A DNA stretch of 64,000 nucleotides from Paenarthrobacter nicotinovorans (GTDB lineage: Bacteria; Actinomycetota; Actinomycetes; Actinomycetales; Micrococcaceae), in contig NZ_CP089293.1 in the NCBI RefSeq assembly GCF_021919345.1, positions 1,674,001 to 1,738,000 on the forward strand, in the 5' to 3' direction. Shown piece by piece: positions 14,772 through 23,046 of the stretch. Under the pieces are notes generated by a model, which was not told where the DNA came from, searched no databases, and was given only the letters and a program-made list of their open reading frames with translations. Position 1 is the stretch's first letter. Every line of letters begins with the position of its first letter. The position numbers and the translations under genes are program-made.

Positions 14772-15539
14772 TTACTCCAGAACGTTCAGCGTCAATTCGA
14801 CGGCGTCCACGAACAGCGCCAACAAAGAAGTTCCCAGTCCGGCCACCAGCAGCAAACCCGGATGGGCGAGTCCCACCACCACGCGCTTCAGCCGTGGACG
14901 TCCCCGCAGGAACTTCTTGGGAACCCTGGTCTTGACCGGCACCTGCCGCCAACCGCGCAGCCGCCGCAGGAACCAGGCACACCGCACAATGAAGGCCATC
15001 CAGAGCACGGAGAGCACCAGGGGAACGGCCGCCAGCATGAGGTTGAAGCCAAGGGCAGTGACTTCCTTCTCCGAGTCGCCGATTACTGACTGGACAGTGG
15101 TGGAGATGGACGCGCTCATCACCACTGACGCAGCCCACACCATGAAGGCCGCCACCAATGCCAGGAACCGGACAAAGAAGTGTCCGAGCACCGTCGCGTC
15201 GACCGCGCGGAGATGGCTCCGTGGGGTGGCGTGCAGCACCACCAGCGTGGAGATCAGCGTCGGCAAGGCAGCAACCAGGACCAGCAGATACCAGGTCCAG
15301 CCGGCCAGGTCCAGCAGTTCGTCCAGGACAATGAGCCCAGCCCAGAGAAGGGTCCACGCCCACCCGGCGTTCAGCGGATGAGCCACAAGCCAGCGCGGGA
15401 GCCAGGCGTCCCGTTCGGCTTTGGCTTCGGCGCCTTTGACTGTTGTCCCGTCCCGGGTGCTTTCCGCTGTGGACGGCATCCCGCCAACCTCATCGACGGC
15501 GGCCGCTTTGGCGCCCGCTTCACCCCCACCTTCGCTCAT
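14772..15539 (-). CDS. Integral membrane protein of unknown function
   Basis: 255 aa. A ~45-residue polar, acidic N-terminus (Gly/Glu/Ala-rich) is followed by four to five hydrophobic segments: AGWAWTLLWAGLIVL, WYLLVLVAALPTLIST, FFVRFLALVAAFMVWAAS, LMLAAVPLVLSVLWMAF and GLLLVAGLGTSLLALF. A basic loop between the last two is rich in Arg and Lys. I recognise no family. It is convergent with xerD and divergent from the MutT-like gene, 56 bp away. Confidence 0.78.
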   Translation of the reverse strand: MSEGGGEAGAKAAAVDEVGGMPSTAESTRDGTTVKGAEAKAERDAWLPRWLVAHPLNAGWAWTLLWAGLIVLDELLDLAGWTWYLLVLVAALPTLISTLVVLHATPRSHLRAVDATVLGHFFVRFLALVAAFMVWAASVVMSASISTTVQSVIGDSEKEVTALGFNLMLAAVPLVLSVLWMAFIVRCAWFLRRLRGWRQVPVKTRVPKKFLRGRPRLKRVVVGLAHPGLLLVAGLGTSLLALFVDAVELTLNVLE

Positions 15540-15595
15540 GGGCTCACTGTAGCAATGGCGGCAACGGCTGGGGAGATCAGGTTAAGGTAGGCAGC

Positions 15596-16093
15596 ATGAC
15601 TGCAGCCCAGGTGACTTTGTGCTTCCTCCTCCGCGACGGTGCGGACGGCGAATACGTACTTCTCGGCACCAAGAAGACCGGCTTTGGCCGGGGAAAAGTA
15701 GTGGGCGTAGGCGGACACGTCGAAGTGGGGGAGACTGCATCCGAGGCCGCCTGCCGTGAGGTGATGGAAGAAATCAACGTGGTGGTCCATGCGCATGACC
15801 TGATTCCCGCGGGAACCGTAGACTTCGTTTTTCCGGCCAGGCCCGAATGGAACATGGCCACCACGGTCTTCCTCACCCGTGCCTGGGAAGGCGAGCCCTC
15901 CGAGAGCGAGGAGATCGCTCCGGCGTGGTTCCCCGTTGGCCGGCTTCCGGTGGAGCGGATGTGGGCAGATGCCGAGCATTGGTTGCCCGCCATGATTTCC
16001 GGTCAGCGCATCGCCGTGCGCGTCGACCTGGCGGAAGACAACGAGAATGTCGCTGAGGTCCACACTGTGGAGTGGGCGGAACCTGAGGCCTAA
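15596..16093 (+). CDS. NUDIX hydrolase, MutT/MTH1-like
   Basis: 165 aa. The NUDIX box is complete: GHVEVGETASEAACREVMEE (about residues 42-61) fits GX5EX7REUXEEXGU except that Asn replaces the late Gly. Arrangement around the box (LLGTKKTGFGRGKVVGVGGH) resembles MTH1-type enzymes that clean oxidised purine nucleotides. The exact substrate is inferred. The ATG follows GGTAGGCAGC. It is a single-gene unit ending at a strong bidirectional terminator. Confidence 0.92.
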   Translation: MTAAQVTLCFLLRDGADGEYVLLGTKKTGFGRGKVVGVGGHVEVGETASEAACREVMEEINVVVHAHDLIPAGTVDFVFPARPEWNMATTVFLTRAWEGEPSESEEIAPAWFPVGRLPVERMWADAEHWLPAMISGQRIAVRVDLAEDNENVAEVHTVEWAEPEA

Positions 16094-16095
16094 AG

Positions 16096-16145
16096 AGTAC
16101 GACGTCGGGCCGGTCGCCTTTCGGTGACCGGCCCGACGTCGTACT
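16096..16145. terminator. Bidirectional terminator between MutT-like gene and prpC
   Basis: Perfect 20-bp inverted repeat (16096-16115 and 16126-16145, starting AGTACGACGTCGGGCCGGTC) with a 10-nt loop. It sits between two convergent genes, so it can end transcripts from both sides. Confidence 0.88.
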
Positions 16146-16170
16146 TACCGCTTTTGGCGCCCAAAAAGCC

Positions 16171-17310
16171 TTACGGAACGTGGCGCTCTTCGGGTCCGTT
16201 GTATTCGCTCAGCGGGCGGATCAGGGAGTTCGAAGCCACCTGCTCCATGATGTGCGCGGTCCAACCGGTGATGCGGCTGGCGACGAACAACGGTGTGAAG
16301 GTTTGGGTGTCGAAGCCCATGAGGTGGTACGTGGGTCCGGCAGGGTAGTCAAGGTTGGGCTTGATGGCCTTGGCCTCGTCCATGGCCTGCTCCAAGCCGT
16401 TGTAAAGACCGAGGAGCTCGGGTCGTCCGTAGTGGGCGATCATCTTGTCCAGGGCGGCCTTCATGGTGGGCACGCGGGAGTCGCCGTGCTTGTAGACGCG
16501 GTGCCCGAAGCCCATGACCTTCTTCTTCTGCGCCAGCGCGTCTTCCATCCACGTCTTCGCCCGGGAGGCGGCTTCTTCGAGGGACTCCTCGCTGCGGATG
16601 CCGATTTCGTCGAACGTGTGCATCACGGCCTCATTGGCGCCGCCGTGCAGCGGGCCCTTGAGTGCTCCGATGGCTGCGGTGACAGCCGAGTGCAGGTCCG
16701 AGAGCGTGGAGGTGACTACGCGGGCGGTAAACGTCGAAGCGTTGAAGGAGTGCTCTGCGTAGAGAATCATCGAGACGTTGAAAGCCTCCACTACCTCGGG
16801 CACTTGTTCTTCGCCGAAGGTCATCCACAGGAAGTTGGCGGAGTAGTCCAGGTCCTCGCGGGGTTCCACGGGTTCCTGACCGTGGCGGCGGCGCTGGTCG
16901 TAGGCGACGACGGCGGGCATGGCAGCCCACAGGTCGATGGCTTTCTTCATGTTGGCTTCGGGTGATGAATCCTCGGCCAGCTCGTGCCGGGCGCCGAGTA
17001 CGGACGCGGCGGTGCGGCACACATCCATGGGGTGTGCTGTGGTGGGCAGGGCATCGATAACCTGCTTCACTACCGGGTCCAGCGCGCGGCCCGCGCGCTC
17101 GCGGGCGGTGAATTCGGCCAACTGTGCCTCGTTGGGCAGTTCTCCGTTCCACAACAGATAGGCGACCTCTTCGAAGCTGCATTTGGCGGCCAGTTCCTGG
17201 ACCGGGTATCCGCGGTACAAGAGCGAGTTGGTGTCCGGGTTGACCTTCGAGACGGCGGTGTAGTCCACCACGACTCCGGCAAGGCCCTTTTTGATGTCAA
17301 CAGCTGCCAT
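16171..17310 (-). CDS. prpC: 2-methylcitrate synthase / citrate synthase
   Basis: 379 aa, the short citrate synthase form typical of 2-methylcitrate synthases. It condenses propionyl-CoA with oxaloacetate. Citrate synthase motifs are clear: GPLHGGANEAVMH with the catalytic His, and GFGHRVYKHGDSR with the second His. It is the third gene of the prpD-prpB-prpC operon, which decides for the propionate pathway over the TCA enzyme. Activity on acetyl-CoA cannot be excluded. ATG follows a GGAG-type site (minus strand AACGAAGGAGAGCAGC). Confidence 0.95.
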   Translation of the reverse strand: MAAVDIKKGLAGVVVDYTAVSKVNPDTNSLLYRGYPVQELAAKCSFEEVAYLLWNGELPNEAQLAEFTARERAGRALDPVVKQVIDALPTTAHPMDVCRTAASVLGARHELAEDSSPEANMKKAIDLWAAMPAVVAYDQRRRHGQEPVEPREDLDYSANFLWMTFGEEQVPEVVEAFNVSMILYAEHSFNASTFTARVVTSTLSDLHSAVTAAIGALKGPLHGGANEAVMHTFDEIGIRSEESLEEAASRAKTWMEDALAQKKKVMGFGHRVYKHGDSRVPTMKAALDKMIAHYGRPELLGLYNGLEQAMDEAKAIKPNLDYPAGPTYHLMGFDTQTFTPLFVASRITGWTAHIMEQVASNSLIRPLSEYNGPEERHVP

Positions 17311-17387
17311 GCTGCTCTCCTTCGTTCATAGTGCAGGTGCACCGGGTCGATCCGGAACGCCTGCGTTCCCCTTGATGAATCCGGAAC

Positions 17388-18293
17388 CTAGCGGACGCCA
17401 GGAACCTGGAAGTTGAAAACGCCGGTATCGAATTGGTTGTATGCCTCGTAGTCGACGAGTTCGTAGAGGCGCGCACGCGTGAGCATGTTTTCCACTTGCG
17501 CTTCTTGGGTCCCCGCAGCCTTAATCGATTCCAGAGTACGCTCTGCAGCGCCCATGGCAATGCGGAGGAGCGTGACGGGGTAAATGACCATGTTGACGCC
17601 CACCCCTTGGAGCTGGTCGACGGTGAAGAGCTCGCTTTTGCCGAACTCGGTCATGTTGGCCAGGATCGGAACGTCCACGGCGTCGCGGATGGCTTGGAAT
17701 TCGTCCAGGGTGGCCATGGCTTCAGGGAATATTGCGTCGGCGCCGGCGTCTACGAGGGCTTTGGCGCGGTCTTGTGCTGCCTGGATTCCTTCTACGGCGC
17801 GGATGTCGGTGCGGGCCATGATGAGGAAGTTCGGGTCCCGGCGGGCGTCTGCTGCGGCGCGGATGCGTTTGGTGGCGGTGTCGATGTCGACGACGTTCTT
17901 GCCGTCCAGGTGTCCGCAGCGTTTCGGGTTGAACTGGTCCTCAATGTGGCAACCGGCCAGGCCTGCGTTTTCGAGTTCCTGGATGGTGCGCGCCACGTTC
18001 ATGGGCTCGCCGAAGCCGGTGTCCGCGTCCACCAGCGACGGCAAATCGGTCATGCGGGCGATCTGTCCGGCGCGGGTGGCTACCTCGGTCAGGGTAGTGA
18101 GCCCGATGTCCGGCAGGCCGAGGTCATTGGCGAGGACGGCGCCGGAGATGTAGACGCCGGCGAAGCCTTTCTCTTCGATGAGCCGGGCGGAGAGCGGGTT
18201 GAAGGCGCCCGGGAACTGCTGCACGGTCCCGGAGGCCAGCAGTTCCCGGAGTTTCAGCCGCTTCTGTTCGGGGGTGACTTTGGAGTACAGCAT
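17388..18293 (-). CDS. prpB: Methylisocitrate lyase
   Basis: 301 aa, of the ICL/PEP mutase superfamily. It cleaves 2-methylisocitrate to pyruvate and succinate. It has the Mg-binding VDADTGFGEP region and the KRCGHL signature with the catalytic cysteine. The start codon directly abuts the prpD stop, so translation is probably coupled. A 77-bp gap to prpC contains a perfect GGAACGC / GCGTTCC inverted repeat (17354-17369). Confidence 0.96.
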   Translation of the reverse strand: MLYSKVTPEQKRLKLRELLASGTVQQFPGAFNPLSARLIEEKGFAGVYISGAVLANDLGLPDIGLTTLTEVATRAGQIARMTDLPSLVDADTGFGEPMNVARTIQELENAGLAGCHIEDQFNPKRCGHLDGKNVVDIDTATKRIRAAADARRDPNFLIMARTDIRAVEGIQAAQDRAKALVDAGADAIFPEAMATLDEFQAIRDAVDVPILANMTEFGKSELFTVDQLQGVGVNMVIYPVTLLRIAMGAAERTLESIKAAGTQEAQVENMLTRARLYELVDYEAYNQFDTGVFNFQVPGVR

Positions 18294-19814
18294 TTAGAAC
18301 AGTCCCTTGGGTGCGTTGTTGAGGTTGATCACGCCGGGGGCTGCGGTGATGTTCAGCTGGTCCAGTTCGCCTTCGCCCAGTTCGGTGACGCGTTCGACGG
18401 CGGCGAGGAACCTTTCGATTTCGGCTTCCTCCACGAGCCCGGCAGCAAGCGTGCGGAACTTGTGGATGTATTGCTCGCGGGCGAACGGCCGGGCACCGAG
18501 CGGGTGGGCGTCGGCTACGGCGATCTCGTCCGTGACAACCGACCCATCCGTGAGTGTGATGACAACAGTGCCGCCGAAGGCTTTTTCCGCGATGTCCAGG
18601 GAGTGGTAGCGGCGGGTCCATTCCGGGTCCTCCACAGTGGTGACCTTGTGCCAGAGTTCCACAGTGTCCGGGCGGGCGGCGCGTTCGGGGGCGTAGGAGT
18701 CCACGTGGTGCCACGCGCCGTCCTGCAGGGCGACGGTGAAGATGTACGGGATGGAGTGGTCCAGGGTTTCGCGGGATGCCGTGGGGGAGTACTTCTGGGG
18801 GTCGTTCGCGCCGGAGCCGATCACGTAGTGCGTGTGGTGGCTGGTCTTGATCAGCACCGATTCCACGTTGGCGGGGTCGGTGGTTTCGGGGTGCTCGCGG
18901 TGCAGTTTGCGGGCGAGGTCGATCCAGGCCTGGGCCTGGTACTCGGCGGAATGTTCCTTGGTGTAGGTGTCCAGGATGGCGCGCTTGGCTTCACCGGGCA
19001 GCGGCAGCGGGACCTCGTAGGAGGCGTCCGGTCCGTCGAGCATCCAGGCGATCACGCCATCTTCGCCTTCGTAGATCGGCACAGGGGAGGTCTGTCCGCG
19101 CATGGAGCGGTCCACGGCTTCGATCGCCATCTTGCCTGCGAACGCCGGGGCGTGGGCTTTCCAGGTGGAGATTTCGCCCTTGCGGGATTGGCGCGTGGCG
19201 GTGGTGGTGTGCAGGGCCTGGCCCACGGACTGGAAGATCGTCTCGACATCCAGCCCCAGCAAGGTGCCGATGCCTGCGGCGGCCGATGGGCCGAGGTGGG
19301 CGACGTGGTCGATCTTGTGCTTGTGCAGGCAGATGGCCTTGACCAGGTTCACCTGGATCTCGTAGCCGGTGGCGATGGCACGGACCAAGTCAGCGCCGTT
19401 GGAGCCAACGTGCTGGGCAACGGCCAGGATCGGCGGGATGTTGTCGCCCGGGTGGCTGTAGTCGGCGGCCAGGAACGTGTCGTGGTAATCGAGTTCGCGC
19501 ACGGCTACGCCGTTGGCCCAGGCAGCCCACTCCGGAGAGACCTGCTCAGTGATGCCGAAGACGTGGGCACCCTTGCCGTTGGCGGAGGGGCCGTGCGTCA
19601 GGGCCTGTGCACGGGCTGCGACGATCGGTGCCCGGTTCAGCGAGGCGATGGCAACGGAAGCGTTGTCGATGATGCGGTTAATCACCATGTCGGTGACCTC
19701 CGGGGTGACCTCGACGGGGTCGGCGGCGACCACGGCGATCTTGTGCGCCAGCTGCTCCTCCCGGGGAAGGTTCTCCTCGGACTTGTAAACACGGACGTGG
19801 TTGGACTTGACCAT
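18294..19814 (-). CDS. prpD: 2-methylcitrate dehydratase
   Basis: 506 aa, MmgE/PrpD family. It dehydrates 2-methylcitrate in propionate breakdown. The start ATG ([16 protein letters not shown]) has AGAAGGAGCACC upstream; the longer reading frame to 20057 is translated out of the regulator gene and was rejected. The characteristic [18 protein letters not shown] and [20 protein letters not shown] segments are present. It is the first enzyme gene after the GntR regulator, 22 nt downstream of it. Confidence 0.95.
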   Translation of the reverse strand: MVKSNHVRVYKSEENLPREEQLAHKIAVVAADPVEVTPEVTDMVINRIIDNASVAIASLNRAPIVAARAQALTHGPSANGKGAHVFGITEQVSPEWAAWANGVAVRELDYHDTFLAADYSHPGDNIPPILAVAQHVGSNGADLVRAIATGYEIQVNLVKAICLHKHKIDHVAHLGPSAAAGIGTLLGLDVETIFQSVGQALHTTTATRQSRKGEISTWKAHAPAFAGKMAIEAVDRSMRGQTSPVPIYEGEDGVIAWMLDGPDASYEVPLPLPGEAKRAILDTYTKEHSAEYQAQAWIDLARKLHREHPETTDPANVESVLIKTSHHTHYVIGSGANDPQKYSPTASRETLDHSIPYIFTVALQDGAWHHVDSYAPERAARPDTVELWHKVTTVEDPEWTRRYHSLDIAEKAFGGTVVITLTDGSVVTDEIAVADAHPLGARPFAREQYIHKFRTLAAGLVEEAEIERFLAAVERVTELGEGELDQLNITAAPGVINLNNAPKGLF

Positions 19815-19836
19815 GGTGCTCCTTCTGGTGGGACGT

Positions 19837-20478
19837 TCAGCCGGCTGAATGAGCGGCTTTGAGGTGGGTGAGACTGCGGTGCAGGTGGACCATCGTGGCG
19901 GCTTCGGCCAGGCGCGGGTTGGCGACGGCGATTGCTTCGGCGATGGCGGCATGTTCGGCGGCCGCTGCTTGGAGCCTGGCGGTGTCGTCGGCGGCCAGGC
20001 GGCGGACGCGGGCAAGGTGGACGCGGAGGCTTCGCATGGCGTTGGCCATGTACACATTGGAGATCGCGGCGTCGATGGCTTCGTCCAAACGGCTCACCAG
20101 GGCGTAGTACTCGTGCCTGGCGGGATCGTCGTCGCCCAGCAGCGTGGGAGCCAGCAGCAGTTCTGCGTGCAGTTCCGCGAACACTCCGGGTTCGCCGCGT
20201 TGCGCGGCGAGGGAAGCGGCCCTTACCTCCAGGGTTTCGCGCAGTTCGAACAGTTCGTCGATGCTGTCCAGCGAGATATCGGTGACGACGACGCCGCGGC
20301 CGCCCGCCGCCGTCGTCAGACCTTCCGCGGTGAGTCGCCCCAGCGCTTCCCTGACGGGAGTGCGCGAGACCCCAAGGCGTTCGGACTGCTCGACCTCAGC
20401 GAGGACGGTGCCGGGGCGGAGGCGCCACTCGAGAATGTCTTCCCGGAGGGCCCTGTAAGCCCGATCACTGGCGCGCAT
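19837..20478 (-). CDS. GntR-family regulator (FadR/FCD type), probable propionate regulator
   Basis: 213 aa. The N-terminal winged helix-turn-helix covers about residues 5-70 ([20 protein letters not shown]). The C-terminal all-helical FCD ligand domain covers about 80-210, with metal-binding type residues in [15 protein letters not shown] and HLHRSLTHL. It heads the prpDBC operon, and two exact TGTATACA palindromes lie in its promoter, so it likely autoregulates and controls prp in response to a pathway acid. The ligand is not known. The start ATG lies 8 nt after a TATACA, consistent with a leaderless mRNA. Confidence 0.92.
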   Translation of the reverse strand: MRASDRAYRALREDILEWRLRPGTVLAEVEQSERLGVSRTPVREALGRLTAEGLTTAAGGRGVVVTDISLDSIDELFELRETLEVRAASLAAQRGEPGVFAELHAELLLAPTLLGDDDPARHEYYALVSRLDEAIDAAISNVYMANAMRSLRVHLARVRRLAADDTARLQAAAAEHAAIAEAIAVANPRLAEAATMVHLHRSLTHLKAAHSAG

Positions 20479-20486
20479 GACCTCAG

Positions 20487-20494
20487 TGTATACA
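20487..20494. promoter_or_regulatory. GntR operator 1 (TGTATACA)
   Basis: Exact 8-bp palindrome TGTATACA, 8 nt upstream of the regulator ATG and overlapping its likely -10 (TATACA on the minus strand). A possible -35 TTGCTG lies at 20512-20517. Binding here would block the promoter. Confidence 0.65.
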
Positions 20495-20538
20495 TTGAGG
20501 ACGAGCTACGCCAGCAATAGGGCTATAGAGCGATGCTT

Positions 20539-20546
20539 TGTATACA
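20539..20546. promoter_or_regulatory. GntR operator 2 (TGTATACA)
   Basis: Second exact TGTATACA, 52 bp (about five helical turns) from the first. It lies between the regulator start and the response-regulator stop. The identical sequence and helical spacing support a cooperative site pair. Confidence 0.6.
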
Positions 20547-20551
20547 TTCAT

Positions 20552-21265
20552 TCAATTGCGGTTCCAGCCATACTCGTTCTCCGGTCGGCCAGGAGTGCCG
20601 TACCGCGGTGCCCGGGTGACCGTTCCGGCGTCGGCCAAGTACTCCAGATACCTGCGGGCGGTCACCCTGGACATTCCCAGCGCGTCCATGACTTCACTCG
20701 CGGAAATGGGATCCTCGCGCCCCCGCACCAGTTCCTTGACCGCTTCGAGCGTGGACCCGGACAGACCCTTGGGCAGCGGCAGTTCCGTCGGGGCACGGAG
20801 GCTCGCGAACGCCTGGTCAACGTCGCTCTGTGACGCGCCGGCTTTGGAAATCCCGGACAGTGAACCCGCCAACTGTTCGCGGAATGTCCGATAGCTGCGC
20901 AGCTTGTCCGCGAAGGTGGCGTACGTGAACGGTTTAATGAGGTACTGCACGACGCCGATGGATACGGCACTGCGGACAATGTTCAGTTCACGGACGGCCG
21001 TGATGGCGATGATGTCGGCGAAGACACCTGCTGAGCGCATGCGGCGGGCGACGTCCAGCCCATGCAAGTCCGGGAGGTTCATGTCCAGCAGGACCAGATC
21101 CACGGGGGAGCCTGATGCTGCGAACTCACCCAGGATGCGGAGGGCCGATTGTCCGTCTGGCGCTGTTCCCACCAGGGTGAATCCGTCCAGGCGGCCGATG
21201 TAGACGGAGTGGGCATCCGAAGCGATCGGCTCGTCCTCTACAACCAGGACGCGGATGTCTGTCAT
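20552..21265 (-). CDS. Response regulator, CitB/DcuR family
   Basis: 237 aa. The receiver domain has the acidic pocket VVEDEP, the phosphoryl Asp in VLLDMNLPD, Thr in IAITAVREL and Lys in YLIKPFTY. The C-terminal half holds a winged-helix domain (ISASEVMDALGMSRVTARRYL). The start overlaps the kinase stop by 4 nt (ATGA). With the kinase it probably senses extracellular C4-dicarboxylates or citrate and activates the divergent dctA. Confidence 0.94.
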   Translation of the reverse strand: MTDIRVLVVEDEPIASDAHSVYIGRLDGFTLVGTAPDGQSALRILGEFAASGSPVDLVLLDMNLPDLHGLDVARRMRSAGVFADIIAITAVRELNIVRSAVSIGVVQYLIKPFTYATFADKLRSYRTFREQLAGSLSGISKAGASQSDVDQAFASLRAPTELPLPKGLSGSTLEAVKELVRGREDPISASEVMDALGMSRVTARRYLEYLADAGTVTRAPRYGTPGRPENEYGWNRN

Positions 21266-22920
21266 GCCTTCTCTTCCTCGGGAACCGGCGAAGGCAGCAC
21301 AACATGGAACTGTGCACCGCCGGGATTGCTGATGGTCATCGTACCGTTCAGCCGCTGGACGGCCTGCCGCACCAGGGCAAGACCCACCCCCCGGCCGTGC
21401 GCTCCACGGGAGTTTCCCTCCGACGACTTGGTGCTGAATCCGTACTGCAGGACGTCGTCGATCGATTCAGGGTCGATGCCGGCGCCCGAATCGCGCACGG
21501 TGAATTCGACAGCGGCAGGACCGGCGTCCACGTCCATTTCCACTTGGCGGGGGAAATCCCCGGCTGCCGCGGCATCGATCGCATTGTCCAGCAGGTTACC
21601 CAGGATGGTGACGAGGTCCTGGATTTCCAGCCCCCGGACACCGCCACTCCCTGATGTCCGGACAATCAGTTCCACGCCGCGCTCATGAGCTTCGGCGGCC
21701 TTGCCCATCACCAGAGCGCTCATGACGGGTTCATCCACCGAGGCCACCATGTCATCGGTGAGTTGTTGGCTGAGTTCCAGGTCCTTGGTGGCGAAGTCCA
21801 GGGCCTGCGGTGTCCGGCCCAGTTCCAGCAAGGAGACGATCATGTGGAGGCGGTTGGCGTGTTCGTGGGTCTGGGCGCGCAGAGCATCGGAGAGGGTTTT
21901 CATGGTCTGCAGCTCCGTGCCCAGGGATTCGATTTCCGTGCGGTCCCTGATGGTGGCCACTGTCCCATACACCGCCGGTTTCTGGCGGCTGCGCGCGGGA
22001 ACCGGTCCGACCGCCGGAGCCTGGTTGATCACCAGGATGCGGGAGCCGGTGAGGTGGATTTCGTCATGGGCGGCCCTGCCGGATTCGAACAGTGCCCGCA
22101 GGCTGCCGTCGATCGGCAGCTCCGCCAGCTTTGGCGCCGCCGTTGGTGACCTGTCGGCGTCGGAAGGCTCCAAACCCAGGAGTTCGGCTGCCTGGTCGTT
22201 GTACATCACGGCCTTGCCGTGGGTGTCGATGAGAATCAGGCCCTCGCGTACTGAGTGCAGGACCGATTCGTAGTAGGCGAAGAGCTGTGCCAGCTGTTCC
22301 GGCCCCCAACCGCGGGTGACCGAGCGGAGGTAGCGGCCCAGCAGCCAGGCAGCAAAAGACCCGAATGCCAGCACCACCAAGGCAATGCTGCCAATGACGC
22401 CCAACCGCTCGGCAACGTCGGTGTCCACCGTGCGGACCGTGACCCCTGCGGCAACCAAAGCCTTGATGGATCCGTCCGGTGCCCTGACCGGTGCAATGGT
22501 ACGGACCGAAGGCCCCAGCGTTCCCGCAGTGACTTCAGTGAAGGTCTCTCCGCGCAGGGCAGGCTCGATCGTCCCGATGTAAGGCTTGCCCAGCTCTTCG
22601 GCCCGGGGATGGGTCCACCGCGTCCGGTCCGGAGCCATGATCGTAATGAAGTCCGCATCGGCATCGTGCATGACCTTCAGGGCATACGGCTGGAGCGTCT
22701 CTGACGGGTTGGCAGTGGCGGCCGCCTCCAGCACGAGGGGGTTGTTGGCAATCGACGTGGACAGGGCAAGCATCCGCCCGCCGGCGTTGTCATACGCCCG
22801 GTCCCTGGCTTCCAGCACCGAAAAGGTCCCGAAGACCGCCGTCATCACCAGGACGAACAGCAAGTTCGCAACAAACAACCGCCGGGCAATGCTCCAGCTG
22901 TGAAACACATGGACCTCCAT
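21262..22920 (-). CDS. Sensor histidine kinase, CitA/DcuS family
   Basis: 552 aa from the chosen ATG (571 from an earlier in-frame start at 22977). TM1 is near residues 12-30, then a periplasmic PDC/CACHE sensor domain of about 130 residues with the family-typical RWTHPRAEELGKPYIG, and TM2 around IGSIALVVLAFGSFAAWLLG. A PAS domain follows, then the phospho-acceptor His in QTHEHANRLHMIVSLLELG and an ATPase with DNAIDAAAAG and GRGVGLALV. Partner and target are the adjacent response regulator and, probably, dctA. Start choice is uncertain because neither candidate has a strong ribosome binding site. Confidence 0.93.
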   Translation of the reverse strand: MEVHVFHSWSIARRLFVANLLFVLVMTAVFGTFSVLEARDRAYDNAGGRMLALSTSIANNPLVLEAAATANPSETLQPYALKVMHDADADFITIMAPDRTRWTHPRAEELGKPYIGTIEPALRGETFTEVTAGTLGPSVRTIAPVRAPDGSIKALVAAGVTVRTVDTDVAERLGVIGSIALVVLAFGSFAAWLLGRYLRSVTRGWGPEQLAQLFAYYESVLHSVREGLILIDTHGKAVMYNDQAAELLGLEPSDADRSPTAAPKLAELPIDGSLRALFESGRAAHDEIHLTGSRILVINQAPAVGPVPARSRQKPAVYGTVATIRDRTEIESLGTELQTMKTLSDALRAQTHEHANRLHMIVSLLELGRTPQALDFATKDLELSQQLTDDMVASVDEPVMSALVMGKAAEAHERGVELIVRTSGSGGVRGLEIQDLVTILGNLLDNAIDAAAAGDFPRQVEMDVDAGPAAVEFTVRDSGAGIDPESIDDVLQYGFSTKSSEGNSRGAHGRGVGLALVRQAVQRLNGTMTISNPGGAQFHVVLPSPVPEEEKA

Positions 22921-23046
22921 GACCAATATGACCGCAACGGTGATGTATGTCACCAGCGGCTCAATGATGGATATCACACAAGGGCAGCGGATTGGACATC
23001 AGTGCAGGACCGCAGCGCCTTACACAGTATCCAGAAGGAGAATCCC
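22921..23046. promoter_or_regulatory. citA-dctA divergent promoter region
   Basis: 126 bp between divergent genes. It contains the short dyad GGTGA-N6-TCACC (22939-22954), a candidate response-regulator or other operator. The dctA ribosome binding site AGAAGGAG lies at 23033-23040. If the kinase starts at 22977, half of this region is coding. Confidence 0.45.

Noticed and set aside
17433..19862. Plus-strand 809-aa frame opposite prpB and prpD
   Set aside because: Antisense to two clear enzymes; no family motif and an odd Gly/Val/Asp composition.
19815..20057. Longer prpD starting at 20057
   Set aside because: The extra 81 residues are Pro/Ser/Arg-rich out-of-frame coding of the GntR gene. 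The ATG at 19814 has a good ribosome binding site.
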